The notes: a model not told the origin generated them from the letters alone. Positions 42,934-53,712 are shown, numbered from the stretch's first letter. The stretch: DNA of 64,000 nucleotides from Pseudomonas antarctica (GCF_001647715.1 NZ_CP015600.1:1798001-1862000); one strand, 5' to 3'. A program made the numbers and translations.

Positions 42934-43012
42934 TCATCGCAGGCAAGCCAGCTCCCACATATCGATCTGTGAATACAGTCAAATGTGGGAGCTGGCTTGC
43001 CTGCGATAGCGG
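42934..43012. repeat. Tail-to-tail REP pair
   Basis: ATCGCAGGCAAGCCAGCTCC followed by GTGGGAGCTGGCTTGCCTGC: both halves are the AGCTGG subtype, but the order is reversed compared with a normal REPIN. It lies between convergent gap and the MFS gene. Confidence 0.88.
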
Positions 43013-43016
43013 TGTA

Positions 43017-44315
43017 TCAAGCGCCGCCGACTACGGAAGCCTGCGCCGTGCGCAGTTCATGCCGATTGCCCTTGAACAGGATCAGTGTGGCAATCAACCC
43101 CAACACCGCTGCCCCACTGAGCCAGATCCCCGGTGCCGCCTTGTTGTCCAGCACATGGATCAGATAGGTGCAGGCCGCCGGCGTGAAGCCACCGAACGTT
43201 GCGGTTGCCAAGCTGTAGGCCAGGGAGAAGCCGGTTGTGCGAACTTCCACCGGCATGATCTCGGTCAGCGCCACGACCATCGCACCGTTGTACGAGCCGT
43301 ACAGGAACGACAACCACAACAACACAATCAGCAGGTGGTTAAAGCTCGGGTTGACCACCAGCCAGGACAGCGCCGGGTAAGCCGTGAGGATCGCCAGAAT
43401 CGTCGCACCCAGTAGCAGCGGCTTGCGCCCGATCTTGTCCGACACCGCGCCCATCACCGGCAGCCAGATGAAGTTGGAAATGCCCACGCACACCGTCACC
43501 AGCAACGCATCGAAATCCGAGAGGTGCAATTCGGCCTTGCCGAAGGTCGGGGTGTAGGCGGTGATCAGATAGAACGACACAGTGGTCATCACTACCAGGG
43601 CCATACCGGCGATGACGATGCCAAAGTTCTGACCGATAGAGCGGACGATTTCCTGCAGGGTAGGGCGGTGTTTGCGCGCCTGGAACTCAGGCGTTTCTTC
43701 CAGCGAGCGACGAATCACGAAAATCACCGGCACGATCAGGCAGCCGATCAGGAACGGCACGCGCCAGCCCCAGTCACCCATTTCTTCGGGGCTTAGCCAG
43801 TGGTTCAGGCCCACGCCGAGCAAACCGGCGAACACCACGGCGGCTTGCTGGCTGGCGGACTGCCAACTGACGAAGAAGCCCTTGCGGCCCGGTGTGGCGA
43901 TTTCCGCCAGGTACACCGACACGCCGCCCAACTCGACGCCTGCCGAGAAACCCTGGAGCAGTCGACCGAACAGCACGATCAGCGGCGCGGCCACACCCAA
44001 GGTGGCATAGCCGGGTACGCAGGCGATGAGGACGGTGCCGGCGGCCATCAAGGCCAAGGTGATGACCAGGCCTTTCTTGCGGCCGTGGCGGTCGATGTAG
44101 GCACCGAGGAAGATTGCGCCCAGGGGCCGCATCAGGAACCCGGCGCCGAAGGTCGCCAGGGACAGCATCAGCGAGGCAAAGGCGCTGTCGCTGGGGAAGA
44201 AGGTTTTGGCGATGGCCGTGGCATAGAAGCCATAGACCATGAAGTCGAACATCTCTAGGAAGTTGCCGCTGACAACGCGAAAAATCGCTTTGCCTTTGCC
44301 CGTTGTAGTGGACAT
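43017..44315 (-). CDS. MFS transporter, metabolite:H+ symporter (citrate/tricarballylate-like)
   Basis: A 432-residue protein with twelve predicted membrane helices. The MHS-type signatures are present: [20 protein letters not shown] in helix 1 and [11 protein letters not shown] in the loop between helices 2 and 3, and the paired [12 protein letters not shown] in the second half. Closest known relatives by character are CitA/CitH and TcuC carriers of citrate and tricarballylate; the actual substrate is not shown. The start at ATG 44315 is preferred to GTG 44324; neither has a strong ribosome site. It is a single gene with REP pairs on both sides. Confidence 0.82.
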   Translation of the reverse strand: MSTTTGKGKAIFRVVSGNFLEMFDFMVYGFYATAIAKTFFPSDSAFASLMLSLATFGAGFLMRPLGAIFLGAYIDRHGRKKGLVITLALMAAGTVLIACVPGYATLGVAAPLIVLFGRLLQGFSAGVELGGVSVYLAEIATPGRKGFFVSWQSASQQAAVVFAGLLGVGLNHWLSPEEMGDWGWRVPFLIGCLIVPVIFVIRRSLEETPEFQARKHRPTLQEIVRSIGQNFGIVIAGMALVVMTTVSFYLITAYTPTFGKAELHLSDFDALLVTVCVGISNFIWLPVMGAVSDKIGRKPLLLGATILAILTAYPALSWLVVNPSFNHLLIVLLWLSFLYGSYNGAMVVALTEIMPVEVRTTGFSLAYSLATATFGGFTPAACTYLIHVLDNKAAPGIWLSGAAVLGLIATLILFKGNRHELRTAQASVVGGA

Positions 44316-44484
44316 GTCATGCACTCATTTTGGCTGTCTTATTAGTGATCCTTGGTCATCATTCGTCCTTGCTGCAGTTTTGTAACCATATGTGTATTGG
44401 CCACTACAGGCAATAAAAACTGATAGCAAGCTGACTAATTGCCGCAAGAGCCGAGGGCGAATAGAGGTCAATGTGGGAAACCCC

Positions 44485-44574
44485 TGTGGGAGCTGGCTTG
44501 CCTGCGATAGCGGTGTGTCAGGTAGCAAATGAGTTGCCGACCCACCGCCATCGCAGGCAAGCCAGCTCCCACAT
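44485..44574. repeat. REPIN (inverted REP pair, AGCTGG subtype)
   Basis: TGTGGGAGCTGGCTTGCCTG at the left and CAGGCAAGCCAGCTCCCACA at the right. A truncated REP head (ATGTGGGAAAC) lies at 44471, just outside the left arm. Confidence 0.88.
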
Positions 44575-44603
44575 TGGTTTTGCGTTGTTTTCGAGGGTTG
44601 CGT

Positions 44604-45146
44604 TCAGTTGAGGAGGCTTTTGCGCAGGCTGTCCGACAGGCCTTTCTGCGCCAGCCAGATGCCAAGGTAGGCTTTTGCCAACTCATCATCGCGACTGCTG
44701 AACACCACCTGCTCGTTGATCTCCAGGTTCAACCCACGGCCAGGACGAAAGTCGAGGGCATAACGATCACCGCTGCGGATGTTTCGAAAGCTGGCATGCA
44801 GTTGGTCCAGTTCAGGCTTCAAGCGGGCCAGGGTGGCGCTGCTTTGCTGGCGTTCCAGCGCCGTGTTGGCGGCCTTGATCACATCATTACGATCGATGTC
44901 GCGAAAGTAGAACAGCACCAGGCGCAGGTCCTTTTGCTGGTCCCAGGCCTGTTTTGCGCGCAGGTCAGCCGGGGTGTAGAGCGCTGCGGCGTACACATCG
45001 GCCCACAGATAGACCAGCACGGCCTGGTTTTTCAGCACCAGTTCATGAGATTGCGCGGGGAAAGCGGCCTGCCTGAGCCGATCAGCCTCACTGGCCTGCA
45101 CCGCAAGCGAAAAAATCATCATTAAACAGAAAACGACATGCCGCAT
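44604..45146 (-). CDS. Chalcone isomerase-like periplasmic protein
   Basis: A 180-residue exported protein. A signal peptide (MRHVVFCLMMIFSLAVQA) is followed by a domain of the chalcone isomerase-like fold: LVLKNQAVLVYLWADVYAAA, LVLFYFRDIDRNDVIKAAN and a C-terminal WLAQKGLSDSLRKSLL. Bacterial members bind small ligands or lipids; no enzyme activity is established to my knowledge. CAGGACGAACCATT precedes the ATG. It is divergent from sthA with a 230-base gap in which I see no further gene. Confidence 0.78.
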   Translation of the reverse strand: MRHVVFCLMMIFSLAVQASEADRLRQAAFPAQSHELVLKNQAVLVYLWADVYAAALYTPADLRAKQAWDQQKDLRLVLFYFRDIDRNDVIKAANTALERQQSSATLARLKPELDQLHASFRNIRSGDRYALDFRPGRGLNLEINEQVVFSSRDDELAKAYLGIWLAQKGLSDSLRKSLLN

Positions 45147-45380
45147 AATGGTTCGTCCTGCAAAGGTGAGTGTCAGTAGTCTAATTCCAAATTCCGTGTT
45201 CTGTAGTAAAGGCAAGACTGGCCTACGACGCGACCAAGGGTTAATGTTCGCGGCGTTGAGGCTTATATAAACTGTGCCCCGGCTCACACACTTGAGCCAA
45301 ATTGTCCTTCATGCCCGCTGGCCGCGGCATGATTTAGCCAGGCGTCCAACCGTGCGCCTGGCCTGTTCTGAGGAGTACGC

Positions 45381-46775
45381 ATGGCTGTCTACAACTACGA
45401 CGTGGTGGTACTGGGTTCCGGCCCGGCTGGAGAAGGTGCGGCGATGAACGCCGCCAAAGCTGGGCGCAAGGTGGCGATGGTCGATAGCCGTCGCCAGGTC
45501 GGCGGTAACTGCACCCACCTGGGTACCATCCCGTCCAAGGCCTTGCGTCACTCGGTGCGCCAGATCATGCAGTTCAACACCAACCCGATGTTCCGGGCCA
45601 TTGGTGAGCCGCGCTGGTTCTCCTTCCCGGACGTGTTGAAAAGCGCCGAGAAAGTCATCTCCAAACAAGTGGCGTCGCGCACCGGTTACTACGCCCGCAA
45701 CCGTGTCGACCTGTTCTTCGGCACCGGCAGTTTCGCCGACGAGCAGACCGTCGAAGTGGTCTGCGCCAACGGCGTGGTCGAGAAGCTGGTGGCCAAGCAC
45801 ATCATCATCGCCACCGGTTCGCGCCCGTATCGCCCGGCCGATATCGATTTCCACCACCCGCGTATCTACGATAGCGACACCATCCTGAGCCTGGGCCACA
45901 CCCCGCGCAAACTGATCATCTATGGCGCCGGCGTGATTGGCTGTGAATACGCCTCGATCTTCAGCGGCCTGGGTGTGCTGGTGGAGCTGGTGGATAACCG
46001 TGATCAGTTGCTGAGCTTCCTCGACTCGGAAATTTCCCAGGCGTTGAGCTACCACTTCAGCAACAACAACATCACCGTGCGCCACAACGAAGAGTACGAG
46101 CGGGTCGAAGGCCTGGACAACGGCGTGATCCTGCACCTCAAGTCCGGCAAGAAGATCAAGGCCGACGCCTTGCTGTGGTGCAACGGCCGTACCGGCAACA
46201 CCGACAAGCTGGGCATGGAAAACATCGGGGTCAAGGTCAACAGCCGTGGCCAGATCGAAGTGGACGAGAACTACCGCACCTGCGTGACCAACATCTACGG
46301 CGCCGGTGACGTGATCGGCTGGCCAAGCCTGGCAAGTGCCGCGCATGACCAGGGTCGTTCGGCGGCCGGCAGCATTGTCGACAACGGCAGCTGGCGTTAT
46401 GTGAATGACGTGCCGACCGGGATCTACACGATTCCCGAGATCAGCTCGATCGGTAAAAACGAACACGAACTGACCAAGGCCAAGGTGCCTTACGAAGTCG
46501 GCAAGGCGTTCTTCAAGAGCATGGCGCGTGCGCAGATCGCCGGCGAGCCGCAAGGCATGCTGAAGATCCTGTTCCACCGCGAAACCCTGGAAGTCCTCGG
46601 CGTGCATTGCTTTGGCTACCAGGCCTCGGAAATCGTGCACATCGGCCAAGCGATCATGAGTCAGCCGGGTGAGCAAAATACCCTCAAGTATTTTGTGAAC
46701 ACCACGTTCAACTACCCGACCATGGCCGAAGCCTATCGGGTAGCGGCCTACGACGGCCTCAACCGGCTTTTTTGA
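45381..46775 (+). CDS. sthA: Soluble pyridine nucleotide transhydrogenase
   Basis: A 464-residue FAD enzyme that transfers hydride between NADPH and NAD+. The FAD site is [15 protein letters not shown] at the N-terminus, the NAD(P) site [20 protein letters not shown] at about residues 178-197, and the second FAD contact [11 protein letters not shown] near 306. The place of the redox disulfide reads [13 protein letters not shown], with the second Cys replaced by Thr, as expected for SthA rather than lipoamide dehydrogenase or glutathione reductase. GAGGAGTACGC precedes the ATG. Confidence 0.95.
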   Translation: MAVYNYDVVVLGSGPAGEGAAMNAAKAGRKVAMVDSRRQVGGNCTHLGTIPSKALRHSVRQIMQFNTNPMFRAIGEPRWFSFPDVLKSAEKVISKQVASRTGYYARNRVDLFFGTGSFADEQTVEVVCANGVVEKLVAKHIIIATGSRPYRPADIDFHHPRIYDSDTILSLGHTPRKLIIYGAGVIGCEYASIFSGLGVLVELVDNRDQLLSFLDSEISQALSYHFSNNNITVRHNEEYERVEGLDNGVILHLKSGKKIKADALLWCNGRTGNTDKLGMENIGVKVNSRGQIEVDENYRTCVTNIYGAGDVIGWPSLASAAHDQGRSAAGSIVDNGSWRYVNDVPTGIYTIPEISSIGKNEHELTKAKVPYEVGKAFFKSMARAQIAGEPQGMLKILFHRETLEVLGVHCFGYQASEIVHIGQAIMSQPGEQNTLKYFVNTTFNYPTMAEAYRVAAYDGLNRLF

Positions 46776-46817
46776 GCGGCTCCGGCCGGTGGCCTGAGCC
46801 GGCCGGGGAGACCGATT

Positions 46818-47540
46818 TCAGTAATTCTCGAGGGTGGCAGTGGCCAAACCGGGAAAGTCTGTAATCAGGCTATCTACGCCGAAGTCGGCGAGCCTGCGCA
46901 TCAGCGCAGGTTCGTTGACTGTCCACACGGACACATGCAAACCCTGGCGCTGGGCTTTTTCCAGACGCTCGGGGGTGCACAACGTCCAGTTCAACGCCAG
47001 AAATTCACAGCCGTAGTTTTGCGCGACCTTCAACGGGTCGAGCCAGGCGTATTCGGCGACCAGTCCGCGTGACAGGTCCGGGGTGAGTTCGACGGCGGCT
47101 TTGAGCACTTCCCGCGAGCTTGAGGTCACCGTGACCTTGTCCATCAGGCCGAAACGTACGGCCATCTCACGAATCGCCAACACCGTGGTCGCGGCGCGGG
47201 TGCGTGAGGCGCTTTTGACTTCCAGTTGCCAGTGATCGAAGTCGCATTTCTCGAACAGTTCTTCCAGGCGCGGGATCGGGCACGGGCTGACCCAGCCTGG
47301 GCCGCCTTTGCGCGCGTCCATCTTCACAAGATCGGCCGCCGAATACTCGACGACTTTGCCGCGCCGGTCGGCCGTGCGCTTGAGGGTGGGGTCGTGGATG
47401 ACCATCAGCTCGCCGTCCATGGACAGGTGCAAATCCAGTTCGCAGCGGCGTACACCGTGCTTGAGGCACTCCTGGAAGCTGGTCAGGGTGTTTTCCGGTG
47501 CTTCGCCTTTGGCACCGCGGTGGCCGTAAATCAGGGTCAC
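46818..47540 (-). CDS. Glycerophosphodiester phosphodiesterase
   Basis: A 240-residue TIM-barrel GDPD. The active-site motif HRGAKGEAPENT (H7, R8, E16) and the metal-binding CELDLHLSMDGELMVIHDPT are present, plus a C-terminal SVWTVNEPALMRRL typical of the UgpQ branch. No signal peptide is seen, so a cytosolic enzyme releasing glycerol-3-phosphate from phospholipid head groups is likely. AAAGGAGCAACT precedes the ATG. The order sthA-GDPD-PilZ-lolCDE follows PAO1. Confidence 0.9.
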   Translation of the reverse strand: MTLIYGHRGAKGEAPENTLTSFQECLKHGVRRCELDLHLSMDGELMVIHDPTLKRTADRRGKVVEYSAADLVKMDARKGGPGWVSPCPIPRLEELFEKCDFDHWQLEVKSASRTRAATTVLAIREMAVRFGLMDKVTVTSSSREVLKAAVELTPDLSRGLVAEYAWLDPLKVAQNYGCEFLALNWTLCTPERLEKAQRQGLHVSVWTVNEPALMRRLADFGVDSLITDFPGLATATLENY

Positions 47541-47584
47541 AGTTGCTCCTTTGCGCCAGGTTGTCTGGCGGGGTGAATACGAAT

Positions 47585-48169
47585 TCAGGTGTCTTGGGCG
47601 TCGCTCTGTTCCCGTGCCAGGCGTCGTTCCTGGGCTTGTTTTTGCAAGATATAGCGTGCCAGCAACTGGCGTTGGGCATCGGTCATGGATTCGAACTCAG
47701 TGCCCACCTCAAATGCGTCACCCTTGGGGTCACAATGGGTGACGCGGGCGCGCAGCAGCAAGCCGAGCGCCTGAGGCATCAGCACCAGCTTGACGGCCAG
47801 GTGAGCGCCGGGCGCGAGGGGCGTGGGGTGCATGAAGTCAATGCCGCCCTCGGAAATGATCACCGGCTGCGGCGCGCCCACCTCATCCAGCAGGCCGCGG
47901 GCCATGATCTGGCTGAGCAGGTCCACGCGTTTGTTCTGGACTTTGAGGAAGGCTGCCAGGCTGCGATCTTTCTCGCTGATCTGGCGCAGCAGGTGCTGGG
48001 CTTCGAATTCGCTGAGGTGCAGTTCACTGAGCAGATTGAACAGCGGGGAATCATCCAGCAACACTTCCTTGCTCGCCGCTTCCGGGGCAGACAGTGTGCT
48101 GATTTGAAGTGCGATCATGTCGTCGATACGGTAGTATTCGCGGCGTTCTTCTTCATCTAATGTCGACAT
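47585..48169 (-). CDS. PilZ domain protein
   Basis: A 194-residue cytosolic protein. It starts with a REEYYRIDDMIAL segment resembling the RxxxR approach of PilZ domains and ends with a beta-rich part (HPTPLAPGAHLAVKLVLMP, RARVTHCDPKG, FEVGTEFE). A helical insert (residues about 45-95) separates them. PilZ domains bind cyclic di-GMP, but the N-terminal Arg pair is imperfect (EERREYYRID), so binding is uncertain. It corresponds in place to PAO1 PA2989 and is divergent from lolC. Confidence 0.75.
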   Translation of the reverse strand: MSTLDEEERREYYRIDDMIALQISTLSAPEAASKEVLLDDSPLFNLLSELHLSEFEAQHLLRQISEKDRSLAAFLKVQNKRVDLLSQIMARGLLDEVGAPQPVIISEGGIDFMHPTPLAPGAHLAVKLVLMPQALGLLLRARVTHCDPKGDAFEVGTEFESMTDAQRQLLARYILQKQAQERRLAREQSDAQDT

Positions 48170-48263
48170 GGCGAACCCAAAGTAGCGGTAATGGTCTGAG
48201 TGTAAAGCTGCTTACCTGACCCCGCCACCGGGACGTCTTCTTTTCCTCCGAACAAGCCCCGAC

Positions 48264-49514
48264 ATGTTCAGACCTCTCTTCGTATTTATCGGCACGCGTT
48301 ATACCCGTGCAAAGCGCCGCAATCATTTTGTGTCGTTCATTTCCCTTACCTCGATGATCGGGCTCGCCTTGGGCGTGGTCGTGATGATCGTGGTGCTGTC
48401 GGTGATGAACGGCTTCGATCATGAGATGCGCACCCGTGTGCTGGGCATGGTGCCCCACGCGACCATCGAGTCCGATGAGCCCATCAGTGACTGGCCAAGC
48501 CTGGCCGACAAGGTCAAGCAGAACCCCAAGGTGGTGGCCGTTGCGCCGTTTACCCAGATGCAGGGGTTGCTGACCAACGATGGCAAGGTGCAGAAAATCC
48601 TGCTCAATGGCATCGATCCGGCCCAGGAACGTAACGTGTCGATCATCGACAAGTTCATGTTGCAGGGCAAACTCGACGACCTGGCGCCCGGCAGTTTCGG
48701 CATCGTGATCGGCGACAAGGCCGCGGCCAAGCTCGGCGTGGGCATCGGCGACAAGCTGACCTTCGTCGCGCCGGAAGTCACCGTGACCCCGGCCGGCATG
48801 TTCCCGCGCATGAAGCGCTTTACCGTGGTCGGCACGTTCCACGTGGGCGCCGGCGAGATCGACGGCTACCTCGGCCTGACCAACCTCACCGACCTGGCGC
48901 GCCTGCATCGCTGGCAGCCGGACCAGGTGCAGGGCCTGCGCCTCAAGTTCAACGACCTGTTCGACGCACCGCGCGGCGCCTGGGAAATCGCCCAGCACCT
49001 GGGTGAATCCAAGTACTACGCCCGCGACTGGACCCGTACCCACGGCAACCTGTACCAGGCCATCCGCATGGAAAAAGCCATGATCGGCCTGTTGTTGCTG
49101 CTGATCGTTGCCGTGGCCGCGTTCAACATCATCTCCACCCTGGTGATGGTGGTGAACGACAAGAAGGGCGACATTGCCATCCTGCGTACCCTTGGCGCCA
49201 CGCCGGGGCAGATCATGGCGATCTTCATGGTGCAGGGCACCGTGATTGGCGTGGTCGGCACCTTGATCGGCACCGCCGTCGGCATTTTGGCCGCGTTGAA
49301 TGTCAGCGCCGCCATCGCTGCGCTGGAAAAAGTCATCGGCCACAAGTTTCTCAACGCCGACGTCTACTTCATCGACTACTTGCCGTCCCAGGTTCAGGCC
49401 CAGGACGTGTTGATGGTGGGCGGCGCCGCGTTGCTATTGAGTTTCCTTGCCACCCTGTATCCAGCCTGGCGCGCGGCACGTACCCAGCCAGCACAGGCCT
49501 TACGTTATGAGTGA
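48264..49514 (+). CDS. lolC: Lipoprotein-releasing ABC transporter permease LolC
   Basis: A 416-residue inner-membrane protein with four membrane segments: one near residues 25-50 ([20 protein letters not shown]), a large periplasmic domain of about 220 residues, then three at the C-terminus. With LolD and LolE it extracts outer-membrane lipoproteins and hands them to LolA. It shares long near-identical segments with lolE at both ends. The first of the two paralogues is called LolC by position; in other bacteria the Hook for LolA is in LolC. lolD begins at its 3' end. Confidence 0.92.
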   Translation: MFRPLFVFIGTRYTRAKRRNHFVSFISLTSMIGLALGVVVMIVVLSVMNGFDHEMRTRVLGMVPHATIESDEPISDWPSLADKVKQNPKVVAVAPFTQMQGLLTNDGKVQKILLNGIDPAQERNVSIIDKFMLQGKLDDLAPGSFGIVIGDKAAAKLGVGIGDKLTFVAPEVTVTPAGMFPRMKRFTVVGTFHVGAGEIDGYLGLTNLTDLARLHRWQPDQVQGLRLKFNDLFDAPRGAWEIAQHLGESKYYARDWTRTHGNLYQAIRMEKAMIGLLLLLIVAVAAFNIISTLVMVVNDKKGDIAILRTLGATPGQIMAIFMVQGTVIGVVGTLIGTAVGILAALNVSAAIAALEKVIGHKFLNADVYFIDYLPSQVQAQDVLMVGGAALLLSFLATLYPAWRAARTQPAQALRYE

Positions 49515-49521
49515 ATCGGGC

Positions 49522-50205
49522 ATGAGTGAAAAAGCGATTTTGAGCTGCCGCAACCTGGGCAAATCCTACGAGGAAGGTCCGGAGTCGGTGGTGGTGTTGT
49601 CCAACCTGCAGCTGGAACTGCACCCGGGCGAGCGCGTGGCGATCGTCGGCAGTTCCGGTTCGGGCAAAAGTACCTTGCTCAACCTGTTGGGCGGCCTGGA
49701 TACGCCGTCCCAGGGCAGCGTGTGGCTGGCGGGCGAAGAATTGTCGGCCCTTGGCGAGAAGGCGCGCGGTCAACTGCGCAACCGTTCGTTGGGGTTTGTG
49801 TACCAGTTCCACCACTTGCTGCCGGAATTCACTGCACTGGAAAACGTGTGCATGCCGCTGCTGATCGGCAAGACCGCGATTCCGGAAGCCCGCCAGCGCG
49901 CCAAGGCGTTGCTGGAGCGCGTCGGCCTCGGCCATCGCCTGGAGCACAAGCCGGCCGAGCTGTCCGGCGGTGAGCGCCAGCGTGTGGCGATTGCCCGCGC
50001 CCTGGTGAACAACCCAGGCCTGGTGATGCTCGACGAGCCGACCGGCAACCTCGACTCCCACACCGCCCAGGGCATCAAGGATTTGATGCTGGAACTGAGC
50101 ACCCAGATGCGCACCGCGTTCCTGGTGGTGACCCATGACATGAGCATGGCCCGCCAGATGGACCGTGTGTTGCACCTGCAGGAAGGTCATCTGGTCGCCA
50201 TCTGA
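49522..50205 (+). CDS. lolD: Lipoprotein-releasing ABC transporter ATPase LolD
   Basis: A 227-residue ATPase. Walker [10 protein letters not shown], signature [15 protein letters not shown], Walker [15 protein letters not shown] and H-loop VVTHDMSMA are intact, with the LolD Q-loop [20 protein letters not shown] split as [12 protein letters not shown]. It powers LolCE. The start at 49522 gives the family N-terminus MSEKAIL; an in-frame ATG at 49507 overlaps the lolC stop and is the alternative. A strong hairpin follows before lolE. Confidence 0.93.
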   Translation: MSEKAILSCRNLGKSYEEGPESVVVLSNLQLELHPGERVAIVGSSGSGKSTLLNLLGGLDTPSQGSVWLAGEELSALGEKARGQLRNRSLGFVYQFHHLLPEFTALENVCMPLLIGKTAIPEARQRAKALLERVGLGHRLEHKPAELSGGERQRVAIARALVNNPGLVMLDEPTGNLDSHTAQGIKDLMLELSTQMRTAFLVVTHDMSMARQMDRVLHLQEGHLVAI

Positions 50206-50213
50206 CCCGTTTC

Positions 50214-50250
50214 AAGCCTGGCGCCTGGCGCCGGGCTTTTTCATTTTTTT
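50214..50250 (+). terminator. Terminator-like hairpin between lolD and lolE
   Basis: AGCCTGGCGC-CTG-GCGCCGGGCT is followed by TTTTTCATTTTTTT. It has all features of a strong intrinsic terminator yet lies inside lolCDE, 25 bases before the lolE start. Confidence 0.82.
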
Positions 50251-50265
50251 AAACGGTGCCCGCGA

Positions 50266-51510
50266 ATGTTCAGACCGTTATCGATTTTCATCGGCACGCG
50301 CTATACCCGCGCCAAGCGCCGCAACCGTTTTGTTTCGTTTATCTCGATGACCTCGATGATCGGCCTCGCCCTGGGCGTGCTGGCGATGATCGTGGTGTTG
50401 TCGGTGATGAACGGCTTCCAGCGCGAAATGAGCACGCGGATTCTCGGCATGGTGCCCCACGCCACCATCGTCGGCGTAAACCCGATTGATGATTGGCAGC
50501 CCGTGGCCGCTGCCGCGTTGAAGAATCCGGAAGTCACCGCAGCGGTGCCTTTCACGCAGATGGACGGCATGTTCTCCTACAAAGGCGCGATGCAGCCGAT
50601 CGAGATCAGCGGCGTCGACCCGGCCCAGGAAGGCAAGGTGTCGATCGTGGCCCAGCATATTGTGCGCGGCAAGCTGGAAGACCTGAAAGCCGGCGAATTC
50701 GGCGTGGTCATCGGCGACATCACCGCACGGCGTTTCCGCCTGAACGTGGGCGATAAACTGACCCTGATCGTCCCGGAAATCAGCACCGCGCCGGGCGGTA
50801 TCACCCCGCGTATGCAGCGCTTGAACGTGGTCGGTATCTTCAAGGTCGGCGCCGAGCTGGATGGCTCCATGGCCTTGATCAACATGGCCGACGCCGCCGA
50901 GATCCAGCACTGGCAGCCGAACCAGGTGCAAAGCGTGCGCCTGGCGGTGAAGGACCTGTACGCAGCGCCCAAGGTCTCGGCGGACATCGCCGCCAGCCTG
51001 GGCGCGGCCTACAAACCGGATGACTGGACCCACACCCAGGGCAGCCTGTTCAGCGCGATGAAGATGGAAAAGACCATGATCGGCCTGCTGTTGCTGATGA
51101 TCGTCGCCGTCGCCGCGTTCAACATCATTGCCACCTTGATCATGGTGGTGAACGACAAGGGCGCCGACATTGCGATTTTGCGCACTATCGGCGCCACGCC
51201 ACGGCAGATCATGGCGATCTTCATGGTGCAGGGCACGGTGATCGGCATCGTCGGCACCTTGATCGGCGGCGTGTTGGGTGTGATTGCGGCGTTGAACGTG
51301 AGTGAACTGGTGGGGTGGCTGGAGCGCGTGAGCGGGCAGCATATCTTCAGTTCGGACGTGTACTTTGTCAGCAACCTGCCTTCGGAACTGCAGGGCGGCG
51401 ACGTGCTGCTGATTTGCTCGGCGGGGTTTGTGCTGAGCTTTTTGGCGACACTGTACCCGGCGTATCGGGCGGCGAAGATTGAGCCGGCGCATGCGCTCAG
51501 GTATTCGTAA
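50266..51510 (+). CDS. lolE: Lipoprotein-releasing ABC transporter permease LolE
   Basis: A 414-residue paralogue of LolC with the same layout. The first 60 residues ([20 protein letters not shown]) and the segment [20 protein letters not shown] are nearly identical to LolC, while the periplasmic domain differs widely. It forms the LolCDE complex with the preceding genes. GTGCCCGCGA lies before the ATG and is a poor ribosome site. Expression past the upstream hairpin needs either read-through or its own promoter. Confidence 0.92.
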   Translation: MFRPLSIFIGTRYTRAKRRNRFVSFISMTSMIGLALGVLAMIVVLSVMNGFQREMSTRILGMVPHATIVGVNPIDDWQPVAAAALKNPEVTAAVPFTQMDGMFSYKGAMQPIEISGVDPAQEGKVSIVAQHIVRGKLEDLKAGEFGVVIGDITARRFRLNVGDKLTLIVPEISTAPGGITPRMQRLNVVGIFKVGAELDGSMALINMADAAEIQHWQPNQVQSVRLAVKDLYAAPKVSADIAASLGAAYKPDDWTHTQGSLFSAMKMEKTMIGLLLLMIVAVAAFNIIATLIMVVNDKGADIAILRTIGATPRQIMAIFMVQGTVIGIVGTLIGGVLGVIAALNVSELVGWLERVSGQHIFSSDVYFVSNLPSELQGGDVLLICSAGFVLSFLATLYPAYRAAKIEPAHALRYS

Positions 51511-51520
51511 AGTCTGAGAC

Positions 51521-51600
51521 CGCTATCGCAGGCAAGCCAGCTCCCACATTTGAATGTATTCACACATCAAAATGTGGGAGCCGGGCTTGCCCGCGATAGG
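51521..51600. repeat. Tail-to-tail mosaic REP pair
   Basis: ATCGCAGGCAAGCCAGCTCC is followed by GTGGGAGCCGGGCTTGCCCG. The halves are of different subtypes and in reversed order. It separates convergent lolE and copS. Confidence 0.85.
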
Positions 51601-51616
51601 GCCGGTACAGCTTGCA

Positions 51617-52978
51617 TCAATCTGCTGTTGGCAACTCAATCACAAACCTGGTCCACCCCGCCCCAGACTCACAATAAATCCTCCCCCCATGCGCCCGCAC
51701 AATCGACTGGGTAATCGCCAACCCCAGCCCTGCATGCTCGCTGCTGCCTTCACGGCGCGCCGGGTCGGCCCGGTAGAACCGGTCAAACAACCGCGGTAAC
51801 AACGCCGCCGGAATACCTTCTCCCGTATTCTCCACCGTCAGCCTCACGTCCCGTTTGCTTTCAACCATCCGCACCCGCACCTCGCCACCGGCCGGGGTAA
51901 ACCTGAGTGCGTTATCGAGCAAATTCGACAAGGCCCGGCGCAACATGCCGCGGTCACCCGCCGTATGGGCGGTGCCTTCGCGCACCAGGCTCACGTGGGC
52001 GTCCTCCGCCAACAAGGCGAAGAACTCCAGCAGCGCCTCTACTTCATCTTCCAGCACCAAGGCTTCGCGCTTGGGCATGAGCAGCCCGTGATCCGCCTTG
52101 GCCAGGTACAACATGTCATTCACCAACTGCGCCATCCATTGCAGCTCCTCCAGGTTGCTGTGCAGCGCCTCGCGGTAATCCTCCAGTGGGCGCGGCTGGG
52201 TGAGGATGACCTGGGTGTGGGTCAGCAGGTTCGACAGCGGCGTGCGCAGTTCGTGGGCGATGTCGGCAGAGAAGGCCGAGAGGCGCTGGAACGAGTCGTC
52301 CAGGCGGCCCAGCATCGCGTTGAAGGCCTGGGCCAGCTCGGCCAGCTCCACCGGCATTTGCTGCTGGGGCAGGCGTTGGGTCAATGACTGAGCAGATACT
52401 CCGGCAGCCACTTCACTCATGCGCCGCAACGGCCGCAAGCCACTGCGTGCCGCCCAGGCGCCGAGCAGGGCGGTGGCCAGGGCCGAGAGGCCGACCGTCA
52501 GCCAGATCAGATGCTGCATGCGTTGCAGGAAGTGCTGGTGATGGGTGATGTCGAGCATCAGGCTCAGTTGCGGCGAGCCCGGCTGGTTTGGCAGTAACGG
52601 CACGTTGTACACGCGATAGTCGGTGCCGGCGTTTTGCAGGCTGTGCAGGCCGGGCGCTGCGGGCAGTGCGACGCCCGGTGCACCGTCATACCAGCGCTGG
52701 CCGGCGGCAGTGATGCGCAACGCAAGGTCGGGTTGCCGGTTGAGTTCAGTACGCAATTGCGCTTCGCGCTGGGCGAACAACTGCGGCGTATCCGCACCCT
52801 GCAACGTGCTGCGCAAGGCCACCAGTTTGCCGTCCAGCAACTGTTGGTCGAGTTCGACAAAGTGCGCCTCACTGGCCTGGTTGAACAACACGCCGGCGAT
52901 CAGCGAGACCACCGCCGTGCACGCCGCAAACAGCAGCGCCAGACGGCTGGCCAGGGACAGGCGCTTGATCAATTGCAC
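51617..52978 (-). CDS. copS: Copper-responsive sensor histidine kinase
   Basis: A 453-residue kinase of the CusS/CopS heavy-metal family: two membrane segments (about residues 8-30 and 160-182) around a periplasmic sensor, HAMP region, then [19 protein letters not shown] with the phosphoaccepting His, [11 protein letters not shown] (N box), ENTGEGIP and GLGLAITQS. The GTG start at 52978 follows TGGAGGAACG and overlaps the end of copR by ten bases, so the two are coupled. Together with copR it senses periplasmic copper; identity is supported by the CopR box and cupredoxin next door. Confidence 0.9.
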   Translation of the reverse strand: MQLIKRLSLASRLALLFAACTAVVSLIAGVLFNQASEAHFVELDQQLLDGKLVALRSTLQGADTPQLFAQREAQLRTELNRQPDLALRITAAGQRWYDGAPGVALPAAPGLHSLQNAGTDYRVYNVPLLPNQPGSPQLSLMLDITHHQHFLQRMQHLIWLTVGLSALATALLGAWAARSGLRPLRRMSEVAAGVSAQSLTQRLPQQQMPVELAELAQAFNAMLGRLDDSFQRLSAFSADIAHELRTPLSNLLTHTQVILTQPRPLEDYREALHSNLEELQWMAQLVNDMLYLAKADHGLLMPKREALVLEDEVEALLEFFALLAEDAHVSLVREGTAHTAGDRGMLRRALSNLLDNALRFTPAGGEVRVRMVESKRDVRLTVENTGEGIPAALLPRLFDRFYRADPARREGSSEHAGLGLAITQSIVRAHGGRIYCESGAGWTRFVIELPTAD

Positions 52979-53649
52979 CGTTCCTCCAGCACATAGCCCA
53001 TGCCGCGCACGGTGTGGATCAGCTTGTTGGGGAAATGGTCGTCGACTTTCAGGCGCAATCGGCGGATCGCCACTTCGATGATGTTGGTGTCGCTGTCGAA
53101 ATTCATGTCCCACACTTGAGAGGCGATCAGCGACTTGGGCAGCACTTCGCCCTGGCGGCGCAGCAGCAGTTCCAGCAGGGAGAATTCTTTGGCGGTGAGG
53201 TCGATGCGCTGGCCGTCCCGCTCGACGCGGCGGCGGATCAGGTCCAGGCGCAGGTCGGCCAGTTGCAGCGCGGTTTCCTGCGGTGTGCTGCTGCCACGGC
53301 GCAACAGGCTGCGCACCCGGGCCAACAGTTCGGAAAAGGCGAAGGGCTTGACCAGGTAATCGTCGGCGCCCAGCTCCAGGCCGTGCACGCGGTCTTCCAC
53401 GGCATCGCGGGCGGTGAGGAACAGCACCGGGATGTCCAGGCCGGCGCTGCGCACGGCTTGCAGGATTTGCCAGCCGTCGCGGCCCGGCAGCATCACATCG
53501 AGGATCAGCAGGTCGTAATCGCCGGTCAACGCCAGATGTTGCCCGGTGTTGCCGTCAGCCACCAATTCGGTGGTAAAGCCCGCCTCGGTCAGGCCCTGGC
53601 GCAGGTAATGGCCGGTTTTCGGTTGGTCTTCGACGATCAGCAGTTTCAT
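52969..53649 (-). CDS. copR: Copper-responsive response regulator
   Basis: A 226-residue OmpR/PhoB-type regulator. The receiver has D51 ([14 protein letters not shown]) and K101 ([14 protein letters not shown]); the C-terminal winged helix includes [20 protein letters not shown]. This is the CusR/CopR/IrlR branch. It would bind the CTGACA-N5-GTAAT box in the divergent gap shared with the cupredoxin gene. copS follows with a ten-base overlap. Confidence 0.93.
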   Translation of the reverse strand: MKLLIVEDQPKTGHYLRQGLTEAGFTTELVADGNTGQHLALTGDYDLLILDVMLPGRDGWQILQAVRSAGLDIPVLFLTARDAVEDRVHGLELGADDYLVKPFAFSELLARVRSLLRRGSSTPQETALQLADLRLDLIRRRVERDGQRIDLTAKEFSLLELLLRRQGEVLPKSLIASQVWDMNFDSDTNIIEVAIRRLRLKVDDHFPNKLIHTVRGMGYVLEERCN

Positions 53650-53712
53650 GGGCGACTCTTGGCAGCGGGAGCAACGGGCTTTATACCGTGGGCGCCAGGG
53701 CAGGGGCGTAAC

